DNA of 38,597 nt from an uncultured Bacteroidota bacterium (GCA_946479615.1 CAMLGR010000027.1:1-38597); one strand, 5' to 3'; shown: positions 16,318 through 25,930, counted from the first letter of the stretch. The notes: a model not told the origin generated them from the sequence alone. Numbers and translations are program-made.

Positions 16318-18036
16318 ATGGACCTGGCGCAATTACTACAGCTCAAAGAATCGGAAAACAAAGTCGAGTTCAAGGCGGCAACGAAGAACTTTAAATACGC
16401 CGGAGGCGATAACAAGGACCCAAAGGATCGGCGACATTGTGTGCTGGGGTATGTCATCGCTTTTTGCAATGAAGGCGGCGGCATGTTGGTACTGGGAGTG
16501 GACGATAAACATCCCCACACCGTAGTCGGATCCAATTTCGCTGAAAATCTGGAAGGCAACCTGTGTGATCAGATTTATGCTGACATCGGTATTAGAGTGC
16601 AAACGGAAGTTCTGCATGACAATGGTAAAAGGGTCTTGATCATAAAAGTATCAGCCCGCCCCATCGGTAAACTGATGAAATTTGAAGGCGTTCCACTGAT
16701 GCGTATTGGAGAAAGTTTACGGGAAATGTCAGACCCGGAAATGCTTAAAATCCTTTCCGAACAGGAACCCGATTTCTCCGCTACTATTTGTGAAGGCTTA
16801 TTGATAACCGATCTTGATGAGGTTGCCATCGAGGTCATGATGTCCAAGTATGCGGTAAAACAGAATAATAGCACCTTCCCCGCGTTACCCACTCCGCAGA
16901 GACTTTCAGATCTAGATCTCGCCCGGCAGGGAAAACTCACATATGCGGCCTTAATTCTGTTAGGAAAAGATGAAGCGATCAAAAAATTTCTACCGCAAAG
17001 CAGTATTAACTGGGAATACCGGGTAAATCCTGAATCCATACATTTTGATGACCGGTTAATACTCAACCACTGCTTTTTTAAGAATATCGATCTGTTGTGG
17101 GATCGTATCAATCTGCGTAACGGGAAGTTTCCCATTCAGCAGGGACCATATATATTGGATATCCCGTTTTTAAATGAAGAAGTCGTACGTGAAGCAGTTC
17201 ACAATGCGATTGTCCATAGAAATTACCGGCTGCAGGCCGAGATCCTGATTAAACAGTCGGATAAAAGTCTCGACATAATCAGCCCCGGTGGATTTCCGCT
17301 GGGTGTATCGATTGATAATATCCTGACGGTGAACAGTACCCCGAGAAACAGGCTGCTCGCAGATATTTTATTGAAGACGGGTATCGTTGAGAGATCGGGA
17401 CAGGGAGTGGACAAACTTTTTAAGAATACCATCCAGGAGGCTAAAGGAGCACCCGATTATTCCAAATCGGATAACTTCCAGGTTCACCTGCATATCCCGA
17501 CAATCGTACAGGACAAAGCCTTTGTGTTTTTCCTGGAACATATCCGCCAGGATTTGAAGATTGAATTATCACTAGTTGAAATTTTGACACTTGAAAAAAT
17601 CAGGCAACAAGCGGATAAGGGAGTACTTGATAAAAATGCTGTACAAAGATTATTGGAAAAAGAATTGATTGAACCCATCGGCAGAACAGCAAATAAAGGT
17701 TATATGCTGGCGCAATATTATTACACCTTCACTAATCAACCTGCCCAGTATGCCAAACAAAAAGATCCTGCAATTGAGACGATCTGGCGGGATACCTTTG
17801 ATTTCCTGGCAAAATCTAAAACGGGGAGAATGGCCGATTTTGAAGCCCTTTTTAAGAAAAAGCTGACACGGGAACAGATCAAGTATTACATGTATACTTT
17901 CGTAGCAGCAGAAATAATTCAACGAGGCGGCAGTGGCAGGGGGACTTTCTATGAGATACACGAAACAATTTTAAAAGCAACCGATCCTGTTAACTTCGGC
18001 CTGAATGAATTAAGGAATATAAATTCCTCCTCATAA
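16318..18036 (+). CDS. AlbA_2 (Schlafen-type) and GHKL ATPase-like protein
   Basis: 572 residues, cytoplasmic. N-terminal AlbA_2 domain at about 8-135: ESENKVEFKAA, then IAFCNEGGGMLVLGVDD and a FEGVPLMRIGESLREM end, all hallmarks of the family. After a ~130-residue middle segment comes a GHKL-like ATPase region at ~285-375 (VREAVHNAIVHRNY with the conserved Glu/Asn/His, then IISPGGFPLGVS, VERSGQGVDKLF). The C-terminus (~400-560) looks like winged-helix DNA-binding segments. Proteins of this plan are annotated as putative DNA-binding transcriptional regulators; Schlafen-like domains also occur in nucleases and in predicted defence genes. It is a single gene with no partner and is followed by ~800 bp of AT-rich DNA, which would suit acquisition by transfer (inference). 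Confidence 0.88.
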   Translation: MDLAQLLQLKESENKVEFKAATKNFKYAGGDNKDPKDRRHCVLGYVIAFCNEGGGMLVLGVDDKHPHTVVGSNFAENLEGNLCDQIYADIGIRVQTEVLHDNGKRVLIIKVSARPIGKLMKFEGVPLMRIGESLREMSDPEMLKILSEQEPDFSATICEGLLITDLDEVAIEVMMSKYAVKQNNSTFPALPTPQRLSDLDLARQGKLTYAALILLGKDEAIKKFLPQSSINWEYRVNPESIHFDDRLILNHCFFKNIDLLWDRINLRNGKFPIQQGPYILDIPFLNEEVVREAVHNAIVHRNYRLQAEILIKQSDKSLDIISPGGFPLGVSIDNILTVNSTPRNRLLADILLKTGIVERSGQGVDKLFKNTIQEAKGAPDYSKSDNFQVHLHIPTIVQDKAFVFFLEHIRQDLKIELSLVEILTLEKIRQQADKGVLDKNAVQRLLEKELIEPIGRTANKGYMLAQYYYTFTNQPAQYAKQKDPAIETIWRDTFDFLAKSKTGRMADFEALFKKKLTREQIKYYMYTFVAAEIIQRGGSGRGTFYEIHETILKATDPVNFGLNELRNINSSS

Positions 18037-18862
18037 CCATATATGTCTATACTTCCACATAATTCCCACACAATTTTATTTTAATCTAATATATTTTAAA
18101 GTGTATTTATTTATAAATCAATTTTTTAATTAAATAAATAATCAATTTTTTATGCCACAAAAACTAGAGAAAACTGCCACATAATGCCATGTTTTGGCTA
18201 CTTACGATAGAGATTTGGTCCATTTTGAAGGGGATATTTCGATCTAACGAAATCATAATCAAATATTTAGTCAAAAAATAAAAAACCCTAAAAAACCCTA
18301 TTTTTCGACTGAAACCCTTGCTGGTATTGAGTTTCAAAGGAAATTTGACTTGTAATTTTGAATGAAAATATCATAATAAGTTTTTTCATTCTTAATAGCT
18401 TATTTAGTCTCCACGAAGCTACCGGTCAAATTCTCATTTTTGTATAATTGAATCTGAACTCACACCCATGCTTCTCATCAATTCCCAATCCTCCTTAAAC
18501 CCTCCACATTTCCATCCCAGCAATTATTCAACTTCTCCTCATACCCCTTTTCCCCTGACAGCAACCCCTCATTTTCTTTTGACAGACCTGATCAGTATAA
18601 CGAGTATCTGCAATCAATGATAAGCTACCTCTCGTAGGGTTAAAAGTAATGAAAAGCTGACACTTTTAATTACAGGGCAGATCATCAGGCTGATTGAATT
18701 GTAACGCAGCGCATGTTATATAAACCTTAACACCATTTGTACACTGTTCAGATGATTAATATCGTATCTTCAATGACTTCGACTGGAATACATTCCCCCA
18801 ATTCATACTGTAGCAATCGAAGCCGGCAATGGCTTCAGGTCATTTTATTTCCAATTCATACT
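18037..18862. other. Long AT-rich non-coding stretch with coding-like remnants
   Basis: About 826 bp without a supportable gene. 18050-18460 is strongly AT-rich, with a hairpin at 18269-18310. On the plus strand a stretch from ~18460 to 18639 stays open to TAG and ends with protein-like sequence (RPDQYNEYLQSMISYLS) but has no usable start. On the minus strand 18484-18594 an open, start-less stretch reads ENEGLLSGEKGYEEKLNNCW. Either could be a decayed gene end. The last ~120 bp hold the leader of the desaturase gene. Confidence 0.5.
18269..18310. repeat. AT-rich inverted repeat
   Basis: AGTCAAAAAATA (18269-18280) and TATTTTTCGACT (18299-18310) pair over 12 positions with one mismatch. The 18-nt loop contains the doubled word AAAAACCCTA. 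Could be a weak terminator for the AlbA_2 gene 230 bp away or a structural element. Confidence 0.45.
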
Positions 18863-19948
18863 ATGAACAAACCACTCAAATTCAAAAATAAAGATCATTC
18901 CACCTTTCTTCCTACGCTGAAAGAACGAGTTGATCTTTTTTTCCAGCAGCATAACCTGTCGCGGCATGCCAACCGGCTGATGATCTTTAAAACAGTGTTC
19001 TTCCTGTCTCTGGCAATAGCACTCTATGCTGTCATCATCACTTCTATCCTGCCGTGGTTTATTCAGCTCGGTGCTTCCATCCTGCTTGGCATGACAATGG
19101 CCTTTATCGGCTTTAATATCTGTCATGATGCCCTGCACGGAGCGTATTCCTCCAACCAGAAGGTAAATAATTCGCTGGGATTTGTTTTCAATGTCATTGG
19201 TGCGAATGCCTATGTCTGGAATCTGACACATAACAAAGTCCATCACAGCTATACCAATATCGTCGATCATGATGAAGATATAGAGATCGCACCCGGGCTG
19301 ATCCGCGTACATGAACATGACAAGGCGAATAAATTACAGCGGTATCAGCATATCTACGCTTTTTTCCTGTACAGCCTCACCACCCTTTCATGGTTCTTCC
19401 GTAAAGATTACCTGAAATTCTTCAAAAAGGATATCGGGAACAGCCATATGAATCATCATCCGAAGGCAGAGTATTATAAACTCTTTCTTTATAAAGGCAT
19501 CTATTACTTTCTATTCATCGTGTTGCCGCTTTTAGTTATGTCTCTCACATGGTGGCAGTTCCTGATCGGTTTTGTTGCGATGAACCTGGCCGAAGGGCTG
19601 GTACTCGGCCTTGTGTTTCAATTGGCCCATGTCGTGGAAGATACGGAGATACGGGAGGCAGAAAACAATTCGATCGATGATGCCTGGGCCGTTCACCAAT
19701 TAAAGACTACGGCCAATTTTGCTCCGACCAGCCGGCTTGCTAATTTTCTATGCGGAGGACTGAACCTGCAAGTGGAACATCATTTATTTCCAAAGATTTG
19801 CCATGTACATTATAACCGCTTATCGGCAATTGTGCAACAGACGGCGAAGGAATTCAACCTGCCGTACCATGTCAACCGCAGTTTCTTTTCTGCTCTCCGC
19901 TCTCATTATTTATTCTTAAAACGTTTAGGACGACCTGCCCGCGCATAG
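18863..19948 (+). CDS. Membrane fatty acid desaturase
   Basis: From the start at 18863 the protein has 361 residues; the longer reading frame from 18737 adds a low-complexity, Ser-rich leader that is not family-like. The three His boxes are complete: HDALHGA (H88/H92), HNKVHHS (H123/H127/H128) and QVEHH (303-307). Hydrophobic segments lie at ~42-62, 66-88, 165-180, 212-228 and 230-253. This is the di-iron membrane desaturase family that acts on acyl lipids or acyl-CoA, with the front-end-type Q-x-x-H-H third box; no cytochrome b5 domain is fused. It probably tunes membrane fluidity. The regiospecificity cannot be read from the sequence. Stands alone on the plus strand. Confidence 0.93.
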   Translation: MNKPLKFKNKDHSTFLPTLKERVDLFFQQHNLSRHANRLMIFKTVFFLSLAIALYAVIITSILPWFIQLGASILLGMTMAFIGFNICHDALHGAYSSNQKVNNSLGFVFNVIGANAYVWNLTHNKVHHSYTNIVDHDEDIEIAPGLIRVHEHDKANKLQRYQHIYAFFLYSLTTLSWFFRKDYLKFFKKDIGNSHMNHHPKAEYYKLFLYKGIYYFLFIVLPLLVMSLTWWQFLIGFVAMNLAEGLVLGLVFQLAHVVEDTEIREAENNSIDDAWAVHQLKTTANFAPTSRLANFLCGGLNLQVEHHLFPKICHVHYNRLSAIVQQTAKEFNLPYHVNRSFFSALRSHYLFLKRLGRPARA

Positions 19949-20112
19949 TATGCCGTTGCAATGAATTTCATAGTGCCCGGATACGCGCGGACAAAATTTT
20001 CAAACTGTTCAAGTCATTTCAAAAAAACAGCCGGTCCGCCAATCGTGATCCAATACATAAAATTTGTTATTTTGTGGTTATTAAAAATCCCTCCCGGTAA
20101 CGGACAATCACC

Positions 20113-20574
20113 ATGAATAAAAGATACCTGGTCAGTGTATCACTGATGACTTTTATCATTCCGCTTGCAGGATTTCTGACAGAACATTTTGTAAATGGCA
20201 CTGTCTTAACTTTCGGTCTGTTAGGTAAATGGTTCATTTTTTCTGCGGTAGGCTTGCGGCTTTTTATCGCTGGTATCATGCAGTCCCTCAACCCTGCCTT
20301 TACAGCCAAGCAAATATTTCATATCGATTCCCCACAGGTGTTCCCGATCGTACGGGAACTGGGCTTTGCGAATATTTGTTTTGGCATGACAGGAATTATA
20401 GCACTGTTCAAACCAGAATGGAGAATTGTCAGCGCTTTTGCAAGTAGTATTTATTACGGATTGGCGGGCGCTCAGCACCTGGTTAAAAAACCGGTGGGCG
20501 TTAATGAAGCTTTTGCACTCTGGACGGATCTGCTCATCTTTGGCGTTTTGCTGGCTTATCTCCTGCTTGGTTGA
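20113..20574 (+). CDS. Four-helix membrane protein, possibly DUF6790/DoxX-like
   Basis: 153 residues with four hydrophobic helices (about 5-24, 38-58, 78-98 and 132-152). The pattern of a conserved loop with RELGFANICFGMTG in the middle recalls DUF6790/DoxX-type small membrane proteins, a memory-based match. No catalytic motif. It is 164 bp downstream of the desaturase gene on the same strand, with its own likely promoter region; a link to lipid metabolism is not shown by the sequence. Confidence 0.7.
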   Translation: MNKRYLVSVSLMTFIIPLAGFLTEHFVNGTVLTFGLLGKWFIFSAVGLRLFIAGIMQSLNPAFTAKQIFHIDSPQVFPIVRELGFANICFGMTGIIALFKPEWRIVSAFASSIYYGLAGAQHLVKKPVGVNEAFALWTDLLIFGVLLAYLLLG

Positions 20575-20847
20575 ATACTCCTGTTTTTATGAGCATCGGG
20601 AATATCAATAGTATTTCCATCAGTTAATTAAGGAAAAAAGCAACCCGTTTGCTTCAATTCATTTCATTCATAGGCTTCAGACGAATACAAGATCATTTAC
20701 TGTATTAGCGAAGCATACCTGAACGGAGAATAAATGTGTAAATGATTTGATTATTTTCTACTGCTTTCTAAAAAAAATCTACCTTACCCCTGATATCAGT
20801 GTGCAACCTCATATTCGATATACCCGAACCAGCAATTCATTGACGGT

Positions 20848-21558
20848 TTATTCTGAAAATTTTTCCCATTTGTTAAACACACTAAGATCCTCACTGGTTA
20901 GACTATCATCTTCCCGGAGAATTTGGGTAGAGGCAACAAGATCTGTATAAAAGAATGTGTCTAATCTCAAAATTGAACAATTTGGTTTTTTGTCATGTAT
21001 TTTAATAAGCTCAATTAAATATTCAGCTTGGTTGCACAAAGAATATGAAATAAAGTTCACTCTATTATTATCTGCTGAACGAATATATTTATCCCTGGCA
21101 TAGGCTGTATTATTGATCAATGTATCTGTAAGGTGTTTTACGCTATCATATTTGAAATACTCTTTCGAATAAAAATTCCAGCCGGCATCCTGTTTAAAGA
21201 AATTCAATTGCATGATTTCAGAGAAAGGCTTTGCCGTGTCTGAAAAATTATGAAAATAATAGTACACTTGCTTATCATAGTTTATGTAAGTGTATTGTTT
21301 AACGGATTTCTCCACTGTCTTCATCCCGTTCTTAGCTGTAACCAGATTCAATTGTGGAATTTCCTGAATAGATTTGTTACCTTTTATCCAGATTTTTGCC
21401 TCGTTGTACATACTTGGCGTATCAACAGATGTTTGCGGGTCATAGAAATAATGTTTAATGATATAAATACCTGATTCTTCAACATTCGGCTTTCTTTGAC
21501 CACATGTAAGAATTGCCGGGATTATTAACAGGAAAAAGCATACACTTCTATTATTCAC
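20848..21558 (-). CDS. Lipoprotein of unknown function
   Basis: 236 residues. The signal region ends in AILTCGQ, a good lipobox (L-T-C after a hydrophobic stretch), so the mature protein is probably a lipoprotein anchored at Cys19. The body has beta-type strands (ESGIYIIKHYFYD; KQVYYYFHNFSD) and a C-terminal Cys pair. No known domain recognised. Its neighbours are on the other strand, so it is monocistronic. AT content appears higher than that of the flanking metabolic genes, judged by eye. Confidence 0.7.
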   Translation of the reverse strand: MNNRSVCFFLLIIPAILTCGQRKPNVEESGIYIIKHYFYDPQTSVDTPSMYNEAKIWIKGNKSIQEIPQLNLVTAKNGMKTVEKSVKQYTYINYDKQVYYYFHNFSDTAKPFSEIMQLNFFKQDAGWNFYSKEYFKYDSVKHLTDTLINNTAYARDKYIRSADNNRVNFISYSLCNQAEYLIELIKIHDKKPNCSILRLDTFFYTDLVASTQILREDDSLTSEDLSVFNKWEKFSE

Positions 21559-21820
21559 AGATTTATCAATTTAGCAGTATAATTTACCAAAATATTTGAT
21601 GAACGCTTACATAGGCGGTATTACTTATTCCCAGATATCCAGAACCATCAGGATAAGTAACATTTCCGGTACAAAGTGCAGTCGCATCCTCTAAGTCGTC
21701 AAAAATCCTGGCCATTGAACAATTTTGTAATCGTATTGTGTCCGTAACGAAGATTTATTCATTTCTTCTTCGTATCACAATCAAAAAAAATACTAACTTA
21801 CCTGCATCAAACCTATCTGT

Positions 21821-22813
21821 ATGAAAAGAATTATTATCCTTTTCTTCGCATGCTCTATTTCCAGTCTTTCTTTCGCCAGGCAATGGATATCCTTTTACGC
21901 AGACCTGGCATCTCTTTCCGGACACGCCTATGTTTCCTTTATTACAGATGACCCTATTAAGAAGCAAACCCTGGTAGACAACTGGGGCTTTTATCCGAAA
22001 AATCCCAACGAATTGGGGTTTATCAGTTATGTACAGGGAGAAATTAAAGATGATATTGCCCGGCAAAAGGATATTGGCTTTATGATCGAAGTAACCACAA
22101 CAGAAATGCAGGCCTGTATAAAAACAAAAGATATCTGGGTAAACAAAAAATATTCCCTCACCATACGGAATTGTGTTGATTTTCTCCGGGACATAGTGAA
22201 CACAATCAATGAGAACAGAGCTATTGGCAAGCCCCGTTTACGGCAACCCATCGGTCTTTATGTTTTTCCTTCCGAATATGTGCAAACACTGAAAGGGCTA
22301 AATATTTCATTACAAGTCAGTTTTCCTTTACCTGTAGCAGCCATTGATGAAAAAAATACTTCTTCCGAATTAACACCGGAATTTATCTGGAAATCTGCTT
22401 TCCCCGGCAATACTACCATCATCGCAAATCAACTCATCCTGGATAATGGTAACCGAAAAACAGAATTATCGAAACAATACAGCTATGTTTCCAATGGAAT
22501 CCCAAAAACCATTGTCTTGTTTTTTACCTATACATATTCGGAAGGAAGAAAAATGGATTGCCATGCATGTGCTCCTGCACCAGCATTAGTACGTTACATG
22601 AAAAAAAACGGGGTATGGTCATTAGAACAATTCGAAGACAAAGATATTAATGGCTTGACAGCAGCCTGGGGCCAGCCTGCCGCTATCAGTTTTATTGTCA
22701 AAAACGGAAAACAGTATGTTGTTGGTACCGGGTCTGATATGCATTTCGGGGATGTCCAAAAATGGAAAGAGTATTACAACCTGGAGAATTTTAAGAACGA
22801 GAAGATAAAATAG
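21821..22813 (+). CDS. Exported protein, candidate permuted papain-fold (NlpC/P60-LRAT-like) enzyme
   Basis: 330 residues, signal peptide to ~19 (SLSFA). Residues ~20-160 show SGHAYVSF with His35, then NWGFYPK, and NCVDFLRDIVN with Cys118. The His-before-Cys order with GHxYVxF and NCxxF motifs is that of circularly permuted NlpC/P60 relatives (LRAT, YaeF/YiiX, DUF4105-type). If so, it would be a periplasmic cysteine peptidase, amidase or acyltransferase. Residues ~195-330 form a second region of unknown type with a CHAC motif (about 246-249) and a Trp/His-containing end. Function is inferred from the motif pair only. No operon partner; the MmpS-like gene follows 183 bp later. Confidence 0.6.
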   Translation: MKRIIILFFACSISSLSFARQWISFYADLASLSGHAYVSFITDDPIKKQTLVDNWGFYPKNPNELGFISYVQGEIKDDIARQKDIGFMIEVTTTEMQACIKTKDIWVNKKYSLTIRNCVDFLRDIVNTINENRAIGKPRLRQPIGLYVFPSEYVQTLKGLNISLQVSFPLPVAAIDEKNTSSELTPEFIWKSAFPGNTTIIANQLILDNGNRKTELSKQYSYVSNGIPKTIVLFFTYTYSEGRKMDCHACAPAPALVRYMKKNGVWSLEQFEDKDINGLTAAWGQPAAISFIVKNGKQYVVGTGSDMHFGDVQKWKEYYNLENFKNEKIK

Positions 22814-22996
22814 ACGCTTTTATACATGACGCATCGTATATAAACCAATAAAAACCTGGCACAATCGACTGCCGGCTAAACCATTCCTCCCTTCATCGAT
22901 CCATAAAGTTGTTGATCGATTAGTTCTTTCATCCCGGGTCTTTCGTCCCTAGGTTTGTGGAATGCCGTATCAACCGGCATCCATAAACACTTTGAT

Positions 22997-23383
22997 ATGA
23001 AATACAACATCAGCCTGCTGTTCATCCTCTCCCTGGCCATCTTTTCTTTTTCCTGTAAGAAAGACGCAGGCAAACACGCCGTCGAGCTGGAATACCGGAT
23101 CGAACCCCGCGTAGATATGCTATACCGCGCCACTTATACCAATGCAGCAGGCACCGACGTGGTAACTATGGATGGAGAAGCCGATTTCCCCGGCGGTTCA
23201 AGAAAAATAACGGTGAAACCTCCTTTCACCGCCAAACTGAAAGTAGAGATCGAAAATATCGCACCTACCCTCAAATACTTTACACTGACGATCCTCATAA
23301 ATGGCGAAACCAAAGCCGTTAAGGAATTTCCCGTTCCACCGAATTCACCAGGCAATGACATGGTACAATACACGATTGAATGA
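22997..23383 (+). CDS. MmpS-like lipoprotein
   Basis: The start at 22997 gives 128 residues with a lipoprotein signal (ILSLAIFSFSCKK). The longer frame from 22955 adds 14 residues before a clear signal peptide and is rejected. The mature domain is a single beta-sandwich: EYRIEP, ATYTNAAGTDVVTMDG, KITVKPPFTAKLKVEIEN, FTLTILINGETKA, which follows the strand order of MmpS/DUF-type accessory domains. In actinobacteria such proteins assist MmpL lipid export; in Bacteroidota the small lipoproteins with this fold have no assigned role, and no MmpL gene is nearby. Confidence 0.65.
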   Translation: MKYNISLLFILSLAIFSFSCKKDAGKHAVELEYRIEPRVDMLYRATYTNAAGTDVVTMDGEADFPGGSRKITVKPPFTAKLKVEIENIAPTLKYFTLTILINGETKAVKEFPVPPNSPGNDMVQYTIE

Positions 23384-23569
23384 GTGTGAAATCCGCCTGT
23401 CCTTCACCAAACAATATCGATACCTCTTACCCAAAGATCCCTTCCCTGTTCCTGTTTCTCTTCCTCCAACAGATCTTCAATCGCTGGGGAAATATCGATC
23501 AGGTAGGAATAAATAATAACACCTGCTCATAGGGCAAAGCCTGGATCGCAATCCGGCTGCCTGATGAAT

Positions 23570-24439
23570 TTATCGGGAAAGATATTTTTCAATCTCTTTA
23601 TACTTCTCTCTCTTTCCTTTATCCGCTGCCTCTTCATTACCCTGCATATACACCGCCCAACCCAGCGCTGTGCCACCAAACATTTTATCCGTAGCTTTCC
23701 GGTCAGCGCCTTTTTCTACCAGTAGTTTCACTGCCTGCAGCGATCCGGAAGCAACAGCCTGGTGCAATGCCGGTGCATGAGAATGGAAGCCCGCAAAATC
23801 TTTTTCCTCACCGGTGCCATTCACATCCGCACCTGCCTCCAGCAATAAAGTAAGACACTCCGTATTACCAAAATAAGAAGCAACCACCAATGCTACATAC
23901 AATTCCGAAGCAGTTGCCTTCTTTGAAAGCTCTTTTATTTCATGACAACACCCCAATCCAACAGCAGTCGCAATACTATAATCAGCTCCTTTCCCCAGGA
24001 GATAATGAGCCGCTTCAAAATTATGCTGACCGATAGGCGCCAGTACATTTCCTTTTACAATTGCTCCTTCGCTGATCAAAAGTTCCAGTAAAGGGATCTG
24101 CACCCCGCATTCTTTAGGAATGCGGCCTGTGGCTACAAGTCCCAGCGTATAATCCAATTGCTCCTGCAGGTTTTGTACACGGGCTTTCTTCAGTTCATCG
24201 ATAATAAACCTCGCTACTACCATGATATTGCCGGGAAGCGTATCAACCCTTATTGGATTATCCGCAATAAAATATAAAAGGAATGGCTCTTTGAAATAGC
24301 CATGATTTTCAGTGATCAATCTTTCCGATAAAAGACGTGGATGTTCTGCAATAACCGATTTCAATTCAGCAATATCCCCACGATCGATTGCTTCTACCCC
24401 ATGGCGAAAAACAACATCATGTATATCTGAATTTTTCAT
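23570..24439 (-). CDS. Ankyrin-repeat protein
   Basis: 289 residues, no signal peptide. Ankyrin repeats are clear from about 185: ASYFGNTECLTLLLEAGADVN, ALHQAVASGSLQAVKLLVEKGADR, then GGTALGWAVYM; more degenerate units cover 1-180 (DIAELKSVIAEHPRLL; LLELLISEGAIVKG). Ankyrin proteins act in protein binding; the partner is unknown. The gene is convergent with the MmpS-like gene and divergent from the glyoxalase-fold gene (start 24562), which share a 122-bp promoter region. Confidence 0.88.
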   Translation of the reverse strand: MKNSDIHDVVFRHGVEAIDRGDIAELKSVIAEHPRLLSERLITENHGYFKEPFLLYFIADNPIRVDTLPGNIMVVARFIIDELKKARVQNLQEQLDYTLGLVATGRIPKECGVQIPLLELLISEGAIVKGNVLAPIGQHNFEAAHYLLGKGADYSIATAVGLGCCHEIKELSKKATASELYVALVVASYFGNTECLTLLLEAGADVNGTGEEKDFAGFHSHAPALHQAVASGSLQAVKLLVEKGADRKATDKMFGGTALGWAVYMQGNEEAADKGKREKYKEIEKYLSR

Positions 24440-24561
24440 TCCCGGTGCTTTACTTCAAAATTAACTATTTAATATTTCGTTGTAAACCCACTCTTTGGAG
24501 AAGTTTAAAAAAAAGTTTCCACGATCTTAAAATTGATCAACTTTGCCCTATAAACCTTTAT

Positions 24562-24912
24562 ATGAAACCAACATCCCTTACTCCTATCCTTTACTCCAAC
24601 GATGTTCGCAGGAGTATTGCTTATTACACCGAAGTACTTGGTTTTCCCGAAAAATGGGAATGGGATGACCCTCCCAGTTTTGGCGGCGTGAAATGGGATC
24701 AAATACAGATTTTCTTTTGCGAAAAACAACAGGGACATCCCGGCACCTGGATCTACATCGATGTTGAAAATGTAGATGATTACTATACAATTATCAAAGA
24801 AAAAGGCGCTGATATCATTTCACTACCGGAAAACCAACCCTGGTTCATGCGTGAAATGCTGGTGCGCGATCCCGATTCACATATCATCCGCTTTGCACAC
24901 AGGATTGAATAA
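24562..24912 (+). CDS. Glyoxalase/bleomycin-resistance (VOC) fold protein
   Basis: The start at 24562 gives 116 residues; the longer frame from 24388 adds 58 residues lacking family features. The VOC pattern is clear: TPILYSNDVRRSIAYYTEVLG, then FPEKWEWDDPPSFGGV, IYIDVENVDDYYTIIKEKGAD and RDPDSHIIRFAHR. The usual metal ligands of glyoxalase I (His/Glu) are only partly visible (the C-terminal DPDSHIIRF has the His), so the activity cannot be named. A weak -7 like word, CAACTTTG, lies 17 bp upstream of the start at 24538-24545. Confidence 0.85.
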   Translation: MKPTSLTPILYSNDVRRSIAYYTEVLGFPEKWEWDDPPSFGGVKWDQIQIFFCEKQQGHPGTWIYIDVENVDDYYTIIKEKGADIISLPENQPWFMREMLVRDPDSHIIRFAHRIE

Positions 24913-24922
24913 GATTACATCT

Positions 24923-25930
24923 TTACAAAACAATATTATTCCGTGGCTGGATCGCCGGCGGCAGATCGGCTTCGCCCATCATTTCCCGTATATCTATCTC
25001 TGTAGCCCTGCTTAACTGGGAGATCGGCACATCATTCGCACTGCCTTCAAATGGGTTCTCCGTACTTTCTCCCACCTGCTCCAATGATGTAAATACCCAG
25101 GAGATCAGTACGCTGAACGGTATCACCAGCCAAACCATATATCCTTGCAGAATTCCTGTCATTCCTGTATTCAGTTTATCAAACACTTCCAGCAAACTAA
25201 ACGGAAGCAACACGCAGAATAATTTCACAAAGATCCCATTGATCGTTGCATACTGCCGGGGATAAGGAAAATTCTTGATCCTTTCACTCCGGCCCTGGTG
25301 ATTTGAAAATTCACACATGGCATCATGCAAATTCAAAAACCTGAACTCATCGAGCGTTCCTCCCTGGCGGAATCTTTTCAGCGCCTCGCTCTGCAAACCC
25401 AATAACCGGGTAGCGGTATTTCTTCCTGCCAGAACAAACAATACCTCTTCTTTGGAAATATACTTTGCCAGTTCCTGTTCCAGTGCCGTTTCCCATTCGG
25501 GAACCGCATAATATTGCCGATACTCTTTATTATGCCGCCGGTGCAGGTTCTCCCAGTCCCGTGAAGCCCGCAACTGGTAACGCAAGGCTGTCAGCCAGGC
25601 AAGATGACGATAGATCAGTTCCTGCGAATGATCCCTGTTCTCCAGAAAATCCCTGCACATCATCGCCCATGCACGGCTCGCACTCATCGTGGCTCCCCAT
25701 ATCTGTCTTGCTTCCCGCGTACGGTTATGCGTTTCCTGGTTCCTGAATGTAATGATAAAGGCTGTAGCCGTACCCAGCAGCCCGATGATCGTAAAAGGAA
25801 TAGCGATCCATTTCCAGTCAAACACTTCATATAATACCGGCGGCACAATACTCAATATCACCAGCCAGTAAATAGTTCTTCTTGTCCAGAAAAGAAATTC
25901 GCTAAACTTATATACTCTTCCTGTATGCAT
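24923..25930 (-). CDS. Bestrophin-family chloride channel-like protein
   Basis: 335 residues. The order fits the bestrophin/RFP-TM family: an N-terminal amphipathic start (RVYKFSEFLFWTRRTIYW), hydrophobic helices at ~18-36 and 42-60, the RNQETHNRTREARQIWG motif after TM2, two further helices at ~225-255 and 262-282, and an acidic C-terminus (about 293-325). In bacteria these form pentameric anion or cation channels in the inner membrane. Convergent with the glyoxalase-fold gene, 10 bp between stops. It is followed upstream by a region with a strong hairpin (26046-26084). Confidence 0.9.
   Translation of the reverse strand: MHTGRVYKFSEFLFWTRRTIYWLVILSIVPPVLYEVFDWKWIAIPFTIIGLLGTATAFIITFRNQETHNRTREARQIWGATMSASRAWAMMCRDFLENRDHSQELIYRHLAWLTALRYQLRASRDWENLHRRHNKEYRQYYAVPEWETALEQELAKYISKEEVLFVLAGRNTATRLLGLQSEALKRFRQGGTLDEFRFLNLHDAMCEFSNHQGRSERIKNFPYPRQYATINGIFVKLFCVLLPFSLLEVFDKLNTGMTGILQGYMVWLVIPFSVLISWVFTSLEQVGESTENPFEGSANDVPISQLSRATEIDIREMMGEADLPPAIQPRNNIVL

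Noticed and set aside
18737..18862. 42-residue N-terminal extension of the desaturase
   Set aside because: Ser-rich, no family similarity and lies over the expected leader; the ATG at 18863 gives the usual family length.
20067..20074. TTATTTTG as a -7 box for the 20113 gene
   Set aside because: One mismatch and no TTTG at about 20 bp upstream; too weak to list as a promoter.
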